In this document: in pieces, positions 44,620-52,354 of the stretch
Layout of the letters: each line of letters starts with the position of its first letter
How positions within the stretch are numbered: position 1 is the stretch's first letter
NCBI RefSeq assembly: GCF_031583065.1
Contig: NZ_CP134053.1
Location: 4,960,001 to 5,024,000 of the forward strand
Reading direction: 5' to 3'
Length of the DNA stretch: 64,000 nt
DNA from: Streptomyces sp. CGMCC 4.7035
GTDB taxonomy: Bacteria; Actinomycetota; Actinomycetes; Streptomycetales; Streptomycetaceae
Position numbers and translations under genes: made by a program
Notes under the pieces: generated by a model
Databases searched by the model: none
Told to the model about the DNA's origin: nothing
What the model saw: the letters and a program-made list of their open reading frames with translations, nothing else

Positions 44620-45282
44620 ATGCCGGTCACCGTCCTGCTCGTAGACGACGAACCCCTGGTCCGCGCGGGTCTGCGCGCCGTCCTTGAGGCGCAGCCCGAC
44701 ATCGAGGTCGTCGGGGAGGCGGCGGACGGCGCGGCGGTGATCCCGCTGGTGCGGCAACTGCGGCCGGACGTCGTCGCCATGGACGTGCGTATGCCTTTGA
44801 TGGACGGTATCGCCGCCACGCGCGCGGTGCTGCGGACGGTCGACGCGCCACCGAAGATCGTCGTGGTGACGACGTTCGAGAACGATGAGTACGTCTACGA
44901 GGCGCTGCGCGCGGGTGCGGACGGTTTTCTGCTGAAGCGGGCGCGGCCGGCCGAGATCGTGCACGCGGTGCGCTTGGTCGCCGAGGGCGAGTCGTTGCTG
45001 TTCCCTGCGTCCGTACGGCAGTTGGCCGCGGCGTACGGGGACAACGGCGGCAACCGTGCGGCCCGGGCCGCGATGGAGCGGGCCGCACTGACCGAGCGCG
45101 AGGAGGAGGTGCTGCGGCTGATGACGCGCGGTCTGTCGAACGCGGAGATCGCCGGACAGTTGGTCGTCGGCACGGAGACCGTGAAGTCGCACGTCAGCGC
45201 CGTACTGGCGAAGCTGGGGGCGCGGGACCGGACACAGGCGGTGATCGCCGCGTACGAGTCGGGGTTCGTCGCACCGGGCTGA
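44620..45282 (+). CDS. NarL/FixJ-family response regulator
   Basis: 220 residues: receiver with LLVDDEPLVRAGLRAVLEAQ, phospho-acceptor in VVAMDVRMPLMDGIAATRAV, VVTTFENDEYVYEAL and LLKRARPAEI, then LuxR-type helix-turn-helix LTEREEEVLRLMTRGLSNAE and GTETVKSHVSAVLAKLGARD. ATG start 14 bases after the kinase stop, same operon. Expected to act on the divergent ABC operon, possibly through the palindrome at 43393, which is inference. Confidence 0.92.
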   Translation: MPVTVLLVDDEPLVRAGLRAVLEAQPDIEVVGEAADGAAVIPLVRQLRPDVVAMDVRMPLMDGIAATRAVLRTVDAPPKIVVVTTFENDEYVYEALRAGADGFLLKRARPAEIVHAVRLVAEGESLLFPASVRQLAAAYGDNGGNRAARAAMERAALTEREEEVLRLMTRGLSNAEIAGQLVVGTETVKSHVSAVLAKLGARDRTQAVIAAYESGFVAPG

Positions 45283-45345
45283 TGCGCTCAGCTGCCGCCC
45301 GGCTCTCGCGGGTGTGCGTCGTGCCGAGTAGCATCCGCCCCACAC

Positions 45346-46527
45346 GTGCACGAGCTGGGAGGACGGACGTTGGGGCGGCTGACCGGCGGGGATCCCTCTC
45401 TGCTTCGAAGGATCAACTCGGCGGTGGTGCTGCACGCGCTGCGCGCCACGGACTGCGCGACGCTCACCGAGGTCAGCCGGGTGACCGGGCTGTCCCGGCC
45501 GACCGTCGAGGGCGTGGTCGACGGTCTGATCGAGGCCGGGCTCGTGATCGAGCAGGCCGCCGAGGAGGGCGCCGCCCGACGGCAGGGTCGGCCCGCGCGC
45601 CGGTTCCGGTTCCGGGCCGAGGCGGGCCATCTGCTGGGCCTGGAGGTCAGCGCGCACCGGGTGACGGCGCTCCTCGCCGATCTCGACGGCCAGGAGCTGG
45701 GCACCCTCTCCCGGGAGGTCTCCGAGACGGCCCCGGCCGAAGAGCGACTGGAGCGGCTGCGGAGCACGGTCGGCGAGGTGCTGCGCCGGGCGGGCGTCGC
45801 ACGTGACTCACTGCGTGCGGTCGGCGTGGCGAGCCCCGGGATCGTGGAGGCGGACGGCACCGTCCGCCTGTGCACCGCCCTGCCCGAGTGGACCGGTCTG
45901 AAACTCGGCGAACGGCTCAGCCGCTCCTTCAGGTGCCCCGTACTGGTCGAGAACGACGCGAACGCGGCGGCCGTCGCCGAGCACTGGAAGGGCGTCGCCA
46001 CCGAGTCCGACGATGTCGTGTTCGTGCTGGCCGGGCTGAGCCCGGGAGCCGGCTCACTGATCGGCGGACGGCTGCACCGCGGATACGGCGGGGCGGCCGG
46101 GGAGATCGGGGCGCTGCATCTGCTGGGCCGTGAGGCGACTCCCGAGACGCTGTTGTCGACCACGGACGAACCGCTGCACCCGCTGGACGAGCAGCAGGTC
46201 GCCGATGTGTTCGCGCTCGCCCGCGAGGGCGACCAGCGGGCCCGCGCGGCGGTGGACCGCTTCATCCAGCGGCTCGTGCACGACGTGGCGGCCCTCGTCC
46301 TGGCCCTGGACCCCGAGCTGGTCGTCATCGGCGGTTGGGCGGCGGGCCTGGACGGCATACGGGAGCCGCTGCGGCATGAACTGGCGCGTTATTGTCTGCG
46401 CCCTCCGGAGGTGACCCTGTCCCGGCTGGGCGAGGCCGCGGTCGCGACCGGAGCGTTGCGGCTGGCGCTGGACCACGTGGAGGAACAGCTGTTCGCGGTG
46501 GAGGGCACGGTGACGGCGCGACGCTGA
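45346..46527 (+). CDS. ROK-family transcriptional regulator
   Basis: 393 residues. N-terminal winged helix about 20-80 (CATLTEVSRVTGLSRPTVEG, VVDGLIEAGLVIEQA) followed by the ROK sugar-kinase-like fold: LLGLEVSAHRVTALLADLDG, VASPGIVEADGTVR, VLVENDANAAAVAEHWKGVA and GYGGAAGEIGALHLLG. The zinc-binding CXCGXXGC motif normally following GEIG is absent (LHLLGREATPETLLS instead), so sugar binding or folding may differ from canonical members. GTG start at 45346; TTG 45370 is a shorter choice. Stand-alone; no transporter or sugar-kinase gene beside it. Confidence 0.88.
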   Translation: MHELGGRTLGRLTGGDPSLLRRINSAVVLHALRATDCATLTEVSRVTGLSRPTVEGVVDGLIEAGLVIEQAAEEGAARRQGRPARRFRFRAEAGHLLGLEVSAHRVTALLADLDGQELGTLSREVSETAPAEERLERLRSTVGEVLRRAGVARDSLRAVGVASPGIVEADGTVRLCTALPEWTGLKLGERLSRSFRCPVLVENDANAAAVAEHWKGVATESDDVVFVLAGLSPGAGSLIGGRLHRGYGGAAGEIGALHLLGREATPETLLSTTDEPLHPLDEQQVADVFALAREGDQRARAAVDRFIQRLVHDVAALVLALDPELVVIGGWAAGLDGIREPLRHELARYCLRPPEVTLSRLGEAAVATGALRLALDHVEEQLFAVEGTVTARR

Positions 46528-46563
46528 CCTGGCCGGGCAGCCGCCTCCGGCCGGATACCGGAT

Positions 46564-46799
46564 ACCTGCGCGAAGGTGCCTCTCCTCGAACCTGCACGAA
46601 GACGCCACGCGCTGTACGTGCCCAAGGCGTCACGCCTCGAACGTGCGCCAAGGCGTCCCGCCCCGAACGTGCGCGAGGACGTCACGCCCCGGAACGTGCA
46701 TCAAAGCGTCGCGCCCGGCACGCGCGCGAGGACGTCACGCCGCCGAACGTGCGCGACTACGTCACGCCTCCGAACGTGCACCAAAGCGTCGCGCCCCGG
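46564..46799. repeat. About nine tandem repeats of 25-27 bases
   Basis: Consecutive degenerate units built on GAACGTGCGCGAGGACGTCA followed by CGCCCC. The clearest units are at about 46638-46799; earlier units are more divergent (AACCTGCACGAAGACGCCAC). Variant positions alternate between GCGCGAGGAC-type and GCATCAAAGC-type. It lies between the ROK gene stop and the end of the GntR gene. A frame across it would encode repeats such as VTPPNVRDY, but no start or ribosome site supports a protein. Confidence 0.75.
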
Positions 46800-46879
46800 A
46801 TTCCCGGGGCGCGACGGGTGCGGTTCTCGGCGGTGGCCGGGTGGACCCGCGGTGCGGGGCGTGGCGTCCGGCACCGTGG

Positions 46880-47641
46880 TCAGGAGGCGCGGCGCTCCGG
46901 GTCGTGGTGGATCTCGACGCGGCCGGAGTCACCGAACGTCAGACGGCAGGTGTCGGCGCGGTACGTCGCGACGGAGACGGCCGCCGTACGCCCCTCGGCG
47001 TAGAACCGTGTGGTGACGACGAGGACGGGTGCGCCGGGCAGCCGGTCGAGCTCCTTGGCGTCCGCGGCGCCGGCCGAGCCCAGCTCGACGGACTGGGCCT
47101 GGCCCTCCAGCTCCATGTGCTGCAGCTCGCGCAGCACGGCACGCGCGCGTGCCGCACCCGAGGGAGCGTCTATGGCGGAGAGGGCGGGCACCGAAGAGCC
47201 CGGGACGTAGAGCAGCTCGGCGGCGACGGGCTGGCCGTGCGTCACGCGGGAGCGGCGCACGATGTGCACCTGCTCGTCCGGGTCGGTCTCCAGGTGGTCG
47301 GCCACCCCGGCGGGCGGGACCGCGGTCGTGCAGTCCACGGGCTGCCAGGCATCGTCGGCCGCGCCCGGCCACGCGTGCTGCTCGGACCCCACGGCCACGC
47401 CCACGCGAGGCGGGGCGACGGTGGTACCGACCCCGCGGCGGCGCTGCAGCCGGCCTTCCAGTTCGAGCTGTTCGAGGGCCTGACGGAGCGTGGCACGGGC
47501 AACACCGAAGCGGGCCGCGAGATCCCGTTCGTTGGGCAGGATCTCGCCCACGGAGAACTCGGAGTCGAGTGCTTCGGTGAGCACGGTCTTGAGGTGCCAG
47601 TACTTAGGCTCCGGCACCGATTCCAGCTGCGTGGTCCCCAC
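46880..47641 (-). CDS. GntR-family (HutC/UTRA) transcriptional regulator
   Basis: 253 residues. N-terminal GntR winged helix about 13-80: KYWHLKTVLTEALDSEFSVG, ILPNERDLAARFGVARATLR, QALEQLELEGRLQRRRGVGT. The C-terminal UTRA ligand domain (about 100-240) has VHIVRRSRVTHGQPVAAELL and VLVVTTRFYAEGRTAAVSVA, expected to bind a sugar phosphate or similar effector. GTG start with GGAGGACAG just upstream. The AT-rich TTTATTAAAGG around 47690-47698 upstream is a likely promoter or operator. Convergent with the ROK gene across the tandem repeats. Target operon not visible. Confidence 0.9.
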   Translation of the reverse strand: MGTTQLESVPEPKYWHLKTVLTEALDSEFSVGEILPNERDLAARFGVARATLRQALEQLELEGRLQRRRGVGTTVAPPRVGVAVGSEQHAWPGAADDAWQPVDCTTAVPPAGVADHLETDPDEQVHIVRRSRVTHGQPVAAELLYVPGSSVPALSAIDAPSGAARARAVLRELQHMELEGQAQSVELGSAGAADAKELDRLPGAPVLVVTTRFYAEGRTAAVSVATYRADTCRLTFGDSGRVEIHHDPERRAS

Positions 47642-47835
47642 CCTGTCCTCCGCGATCGCCGTGGCCCGGCGGCGTTTTAGCGCCCTTGTTTATTAAAGGT
47701 TGTTGCACTTCTCTGCGACCATAGGACGGCCCTCACCCTTGGTCAAGACCAATCCTCGATCCCGTGCGGATTGCACGGGTGTCGTGCCGCGGAGCGTTCA
47801 CACGGCGTTCGCGATGCGCGACACGGATGACACGA

Positions 47836-47880
47836 CGGCGAAGCCTCCGTACACGAAGGTCGTGTACGGAGGCTTCGCCG
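47836..47880 (-). terminator. Perfect 20-bp hairpin after the ECF gene
   Basis: CGGCGAAGCCTCCGTACACG at 47836-47855, a five-base loop AAGGT, then its exact complement at 47861-47880. It begins 49 bases downstream of the sigma-factor stop on the minus strand. No U-run; strong stem makes it a likely terminator, and it would also work from the other side. Confidence 0.65.
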
Positions 47881-47928
47881 CTGCCCGGTCGGCCCCTGGC
47901 CGGCTCCTGATCGGCTGCCGGTCGGCCG

Positions 47929-48813
47929 CTAGTCGACCGGCAGGGACCCCAGCTTCTCCGGATTGCGGATGATGTAGACGCACTGGACGCGCCCGTCGGT
48001 GACGTCCAGCTGAAGAACGGTGTCGGGCTTGCCGCCGGACAGGACGAGCAGGGCCGCACCGCCGTTGAGTTCCAGGAGGCGGAACGACACGTCCGGGATG
48101 CCCTGGCCGGACACGCCGACGATGAACCGGCCGACCTTGTCCGCCGTTTCCAGGATCCGCAGCGGCGCCTTGGCGCGGCCGCCGCTGTCGCCGACCAGCT
48201 GGACGTCCGGGGCCAGCAGCCGCATCAGTCCGTCGAGGTCACCCTCGACCGACGCGGCGAGGAACCGCTCGGTCAGATCACGGCGCTCGGCCGGGTCGAC
48301 CTCGTAGCGCGGCCGCCTTTCGTCGACGTGCTTGCGGGCCCGGCCGGCGAGCTGGCGCACCGCGGCCTCGCTGCGCTCCAGGGTGGCGGCGATCTCCGCG
48401 AACGGATACCCGAAGGCCTCCCTGAGCACGAACACGGCCCGCTCCAGGGGCGAAAGGGACTCCAGGACGACGAGGACGGCGAGCGAGACCGAGTCGGCCA
48501 GCACGGCCCGCTCCCCCGCGTCGGGGACGGTGTCGCGGAAGTCGGTCACGTACGGCTCGGGCAGCCATGGCCCGACGTACGCCTCCTTGCGCGCCTGTAC
48601 CTGACGCAGCCGGTCGACGGCCAGCCGGGTGGTGATGCGCACGAGGTAGCCGCGCGGTTCGCGCACCGTGTCGCGGTCGGCGCCGGACCAGCGCAGCCAG
48701 GCCTCCTGGACCACGTCCTCGGCGTCGGCGACCCGCCCGAGCATGCGGTAGGCGACTCCCATCAGGACGGGGCGATGCTCTTCGAAGACCTCGGTCGCGG
48801 CGTCGGTGGTCAC
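47929..48813 (-). CDS. ECF41-type RNA polymerase sigma factor
   Basis: 294 residues. Region sigma-2 (VFEEHRPVLMGVAYRMLGRV, DVVQEAWLRW) and sigma-4 (LSPLERAVFVLREAFGYPFA, EIAATLERSEAAVRQLAGRA) are followed by a SnoaL-like C-terminal extension of about 110 residues, as in ECF41 (SigJ-like) factors. Family hallmarks in the extension are seen as DSGGRAKAPLR (for the DGGGK-type motif) and RNPEKLGSL. The extension acts as a built-in regulator. GTG 48813 gives the N-terminus VTTDAATEVFEEH. ECF41 genes usually sit beside a carboxymuconolactone-decarboxylase-like or oxidoreductase gene; here the divergent neighbour is an alpha/beta hydrolase, a possible substitute target. Confidence 0.88.
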   Translation of the reverse strand: MTTDAATEVFEEHRPVLMGVAYRMLGRVADAEDVVQEAWLRWSGADRDTVREPRGYLVRITTRLAVDRLRQVQARKEAYVGPWLPEPYVTDFRDTVPDAGERAVLADSVSLAVLVVLESLSPLERAVFVLREAFGYPFAEIAATLERSEAAVRQLAGRARKHVDERRPRYEVDPAERRDLTERFLAASVEGDLDGLMRLLAPDVQLVGDSGGRAKAPLRILETADKVGRFIVGVSGQGIPDVSFRLLELNGGAALLVLSGGKPDTVLQLDVTDGRVQCVYIIRNPEKLGSLPVD

Positions 48814-49002
48814 GGCTCCATCCCATCCGACACGCTCAGCCGTGTCCAGGCGGAAGCACTGTCGGGCAGAGCACAATTGCCGCGTACCACCGAGGAGGCA
48901 CGCGCGCGTGGTTGGCGACAACCAAGGGCTACCCGCCGGTAGCAATTGCTGACAAGCTGTCTACAACGGTTCGTCAGCGCGTCCCAGACGAGGAGCAGCA
49001 CC

Positions 49003-49830
49003 ATGGCCACGGTCTCCTTCAGCGTCCCCTCTCCGCACGGCCCCAGGACCGTCTCCGTTTCCTACGCGCGCGCGGGCACCGGCGAACCGCTCCTCCTGCT
49101 GCACGGCATAGGCCATCACCGGCAGGCCTGGGACCCGGTCGTGGACATCCTGGCGACCGAGCGCGACGTGATCGCGGTCGACCTCCCCGGCTTCGGCGCG
49201 TCCCCGGCCCTGCCGGCCGGACTGGCCTACGACCTGTCGACCGTGGTGCCTGCGCTCGGTTCGCTGTGCGAAGCACTGGAGATCGACCGTCCGCATGTGG
49301 CGGGCAACTCCCTGGGCGGACTACTGGCCCTGGAGCTGGGCCGCGAGAAGCTCGTACGGTCCGTCACCGCGCTGTCGCCCGCCGGATTCTGGAGCGCGGC
49401 CGAGCGGCGGTACGCCTTCGCGGTCCTCCTCGCGATGCGGCACACAGCACGCAGGATGCCGCTGCCAGTGGTGGAGCGGCTGTCGCGCACGGCGGCCGGG
49501 CGCACGGTACTGACCAGCACCATCTACGCCCGCCCCGGCCGCCGTTCACCCGAGGCCGTCGTCGCCGAGACGCTCGCGCTGGCCCGCGCCGAGGGCTTCG
49601 CCGAGACCCTCCGGGCGGGCGCTTCCGTCCAGTTCACGGAGGATGTGCCCGGCTTGCCCGTCACTGTGGCGTGGGGCACCAGGGACCGGCTCCTGGTGCG
49701 CCGTCAGGGCGTCCGCGCCAAGCAGATCATGCCCAAGGCCCGGCTGGTCCGGCTGCCCGGCTGCGGGCACGTCCCGATGAACGACGACCCGGCTCTGGTC
49801 GCGCGGGTCATCCTGGACGGCAGCCGCTGA
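49003..49830 (+). CDS. Alpha/beta hydrolase
   Basis: 275 residues. LLLLHGIGHHRQAWDPVVDI (oxyanion region), IAVDLPGFGASPALP, nucleophile elbow HVAGNSLGGLLALELGRE, acid region VAWGTRDRLLV and histidine LPGCGHVPMNDDP make a complete catalytic triad. ATG 49003 with GAGGAG upstream. No signal peptide; cytosolic. Divergent from the ECF41 sigma gene with 189 bases between, so it is the best candidate for a gene driven by that factor. Substrate unknown (ester, lactone or halogenated compound). Confidence 0.88.
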   Translation: MATVSFSVPSPHGPRTVSVSYARAGTGEPLLLLHGIGHHRQAWDPVVDILATERDVIAVDLPGFGASPALPAGLAYDLSTVVPALGSLCEALEIDRPHVAGNSLGGLLALELGREKLVRSVTALSPAGFWSAAERRYAFAVLLAMRHTARRMPLPVVERLSRTAAGRTVLTSTIYARPGRRSPEAVVAETLALARAEGFAETLRAGASVQFTEDVPGLPVTVAWGTRDRLLVRRQGVRAKQIMPKARLVRLPGCGHVPMNDDPALVARVILDGSR

Positions 49831-50020
49831 GGACCCCCGCTGACCACCCCGAGCCGGCCGCCGGCACGCGGAGAAGCGCAACGCGCCGGAGCTCAGGGCC
49901 GCTCGGGCGCGGTCCGGCGAGCAGCCCGGCCACCGCGCGTACAGTGCGCCTCGACACCCTGGCGGTCGCCCTGAACCAACTGGGTGGTCGTGCGTCCGTC
50001 GGCGGCGTACGGGACGGCGA

Positions 50021-50062
50021 CCGGCGACCGGCGACCGGCGACCGGCGACCGGCGACCGGCGA
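50021..50062. repeat. Six tandem 7-base units
   Basis: CCGGCGA repeated six times without variation. A simple-sequence tract that slips easily; likely to differ in copy number between strains. Confidence 0.8.
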
Positions 50063-50153
50063 CAGAGTACGGCTGGTGCCCGGACACGCGCATCTGCCGT
50101 CGGCGCGGATCCGGGAGAGCGTACGGGCGATGACGCGCGCCCGCGGGCCTAGG

Positions 50154-50205
50154 TCCTGTCGTCAAACTCCCGCCTGCCGGACGACGGGAGTTTGACGACA
50201 GGACG
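50154..50205. repeat. Perfect 20-bp inverted repeat
   Basis: GTCCTGTCGTCAAACTCCCG at 50154-50173, a 12-base loop, then its exact complement at 50186-50205. The outer arm sequence recurs once at 41168-41184, so it belongs to a dispersed family. It may act as a terminator after the hydrolase region, though no U-run is seen. Confidence 0.7.
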
Positions 50206-50400
50206 TAGACGCCGGCCGACAGGCGCGGACGGGAGGAGCACGTCGCCGCGGATGCCACCTGCGTGGAGCACGCGGGTCAGCGCCCGGGTTATCGGCGCCC
50301 GGCCGGGGGTCGGGACGCCGGGAGCCTGACGCGCGCTCCTGACTCGGCCGCGGCAACACGCCCGAGACCTCCCATAGCTCCCGTGTCGCCGCGGTCAGTT

Positions 50401-50422
50401 GTTCACTTGCGGTTTCCGTGTG
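50401..50422 (+). promoter_or_regulatory. Candidate PHO box upstream of phoD
   Basis: GTTCACTTGCG followed by GTTTCCGTGTG forms two adjacent 11-base units, the first matching the GTTCAC core of PhoP-binding direct repeats in Streptomyces. It is 65 bases before the phoD start. The second unit is weak, so this is tentative. Confidence 0.4.
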
Positions 50423-50486
50423 CGCTGCGGCGCACCAGTAGTTGTGACAGTGCCCATTGGCCGGAACCGTCCCTGGAGGCGCATCC

Positions 50487-52073
50487 ATGTCACACCGTCC
50501 CTTCCCCGGCCGCCGCAGCGTCCTGCGCGGCTCCCTGGCCGCGTCGGCGGCTCTGACCCTGCCCGGCGCGCTCGGCGCGGCACCGGCGTTCGCCCTGTCG
50601 GGGCGCCCGAAGGCGGGATGGGGCGTCCAGGCCGGCGACGTCACCGCCCACTCCGGTCTCGTCTGGGTGCGCTCGGACCGCCCGGCCCGGATGATCGTCG
50701 AGACCGCCGCGACGGAGTCGTTCCGCAATCCGCGCAGATGGCAGGGCCCTCTGCTGGGCGCGGACACCGACTTCACGGGTACCACGCGGCTGCACGGGCT
50801 GTCGGCGGACGAGCAGATCCACTACCGCGTGCTCCTGGCCGACCCGGACGACCCGCGGCGCACCGGCGAGCCGGTGACCGGCACCTTCCGCACCACGCCG
50901 CTCGGGCGGCGCCGCGGGGTCCGCTTCCTGTGGTCGGGCGACCTGGCGGGCCAGGGCTGGGGCATCAACCCGGACCTCGGCGGTTACCGGATCTACGAAG
51001 CGATGGCGAAGCTCGACCCGGACTTCTTCCTGTGCAGCGGTGACAACATCTACGCCGACGGGCCGATCTCGGCGACGCAGGCCCTGCCCGACGGCAGCAC
51101 CTGGCGGAACATCACCACCGAGGAGAAGTCCAAGGTCGCCGAGACGCTGGCGGAGTACCGCGGCAACTTCCGCTACAACCTGCTCGACGAGAACCTCAAG
51201 CGGTTCAACGCCCAGGTGCCGTCGATCATCCAGTGGGACGACCACGAGGTCCGCAACAACTGGTACCCGGGCGAGGTGATCGCCTCCACCGACACCCGTT
51301 ACACCGAGAAGAGCATCGACGTGCTCGCGGCCAGGGCCCGGCGTGCGTTCAGCGAGTACTTCCCGATCTCGACGCTGCAGCCGGGTGACCGGGACGGCCG
51401 CGTGTACCGGGTCATGCGGCACGGTCCGCTGCTGGACGTGTTCGTCCTCGACATGCGCACCTACCGCAACGCCAACTCGGCCGACAACCAGACCGTCGAC
51501 CCGCAGGGCATCCTCGGCGCGGAGCAGCTGGAGTGGCTCAAGCGGGAGCTGGCGCGGTCGCGCGCGGTGTGGAAGGTGATCGCCGCGGACATGCCGCTCG
51601 GCCTGGTCGTGCCGGACCCCATGGAGAGCAAGCCCAACTTCGAGGCGGTGGCGCAGGGCGACCCGGGCGCACCGCTCGGGCGGGAGCTGCAGATCGCGGA
51701 GCTGCTGCGGTTCATCAAGCACCGGAAGATCACGGGCACGGTGTGGCTGACGGCCGACGTCCACCACACCTCGGCACAGCACTACCAGCCCTCGCGGGCC
51801 GCCTTCACCGACTTCGAGCCGTTCTGGGAGTTCGTCTCGGGCCCGCTCAACGCCGGCGCGTTCCCGGCGAACGCCCTCGACAACACGTTCGGTCCCGAGC
51901 GGGTGTTCGTGAAGGCGCCGACCGCCTCGAACGTCTCCCCCGCAGGCGGCTACCAGTTCTTCGGCGAGGTCGACATCGACGGGGACAGCGGGGAGCTGAC
52001 GGTCCGGCTGCGTGAGCAGGACGGGACGGTGCTGTTCACGCAGGTGCTGCAGCCGGGGCGCGTGGGGCAGTAA
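50487..52073 (+). CDS. phoD: Alkaline phosphatase D, TAT-exported
   Basis: 528 residues of the PhoD phosphodiesterase/phosphatase family. The N-terminus has a twin-arginine signal (PFPGRRSVLRGSLAASAALT, then ALGAAPAFA with likely cleavage after it). An N-terminal fibronectin-like domain (GVQAGDVTAHSGLVWVRSDR) precedes the metallophosphatase domain: LWSGDLAGQGWGINPDLGGY, FFLCSGDNIYADGPI, IIQWDDHEVRNNWYPGEVI and TVWLTADVHHTSAQHY supply metal ligands. ATG 50487 has GGAGGCGCATCC before it. Releases phosphate from phosphoesters outside the cell; normally induced by phosphate starvation through PhoP, consistent with the candidate box upstream. Confidence 0.93.
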   Translation: MSHRPFPGRRSVLRGSLAASAALTLPGALGAAPAFALSGRPKAGWGVQAGDVTAHSGLVWVRSDRPARMIVETAATESFRNPRRWQGPLLGADTDFTGTTRLHGLSADEQIHYRVLLADPDDPRRTGEPVTGTFRTTPLGRRRGVRFLWSGDLAGQGWGINPDLGGYRIYEAMAKLDPDFFLCSGDNIYADGPISATQALPDGSTWRNITTEEKSKVAETLAEYRGNFRYNLLDENLKRFNAQVPSIIQWDDHEVRNNWYPGEVIASTDTRYTEKSIDVLAARARRAFSEYFPISTLQPGDRDGRVYRVMRHGPLLDVFVLDMRTYRNANSADNQTVDPQGILGAEQLEWLKRELARSRAVWKVIAADMPLGLVVPDPMESKPNFEAVAQGDPGAPLGRELQIAELLRFIKHRKITGTVWLTADVHHTSAQHYQPSRAAFTDFEPFWEFVSGPLNAGAFPANALDNTFGPERVFVKAPTASNVSPAGGYQFFGEVDIDGDSGELTVRLREQDGTVLFTQVLQPGRVGQ

Positions 52074-52354
52074 CCATCATATGAATCCGGCCACTTGAGA
52101 ACGGCGCTCGACGCCCGGCGTCGAGCCCCGGTTCCATGATCGGCCGCCGGCTCGCGTACCCTCTGGGGTATCGCGCCGCGCACCGGAGTCATCCCCCGGT
52201 GCGCGGCGCCCGCATGCCACCGCCTGTGCGTGCGCGGCAGCCGGTCCGGCCGCAGACTTTTGTCCAAAGAACAACAAAACGGACAGAGCGACACTTAACC
52301 GATCAGTCACAAAGCGTTCGTGATCACGCAACACCCCTCCTTCACAGTGAATGC

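Larger units (their letters stand above)
49831..50486. other. Intergenic region with repeats upstream of phoD
   Basis: 656 bases. It holds a run of six 7-base units, a perfect 20-base-pair hairpin and a candidate PHO box. A plus-strand stretch at about 49930-50160 (RLDTLAVALNQLGGRASVGG, LVPGHAHLPSARIRES) has coding-like bias and may be the scrap of a gene; I cannot assign it. Confidence 0.4.

Noticed and set aside
46564..46799. CRISPR array
   Set aside because: Units are contiguous and degenerate, with no spacers of constant length between conserved repeats and no cas genes.
50021..50062. Functional array of binding sites
   Set aside because: Six identical 7-base units are best explained as a simple slippage tract.
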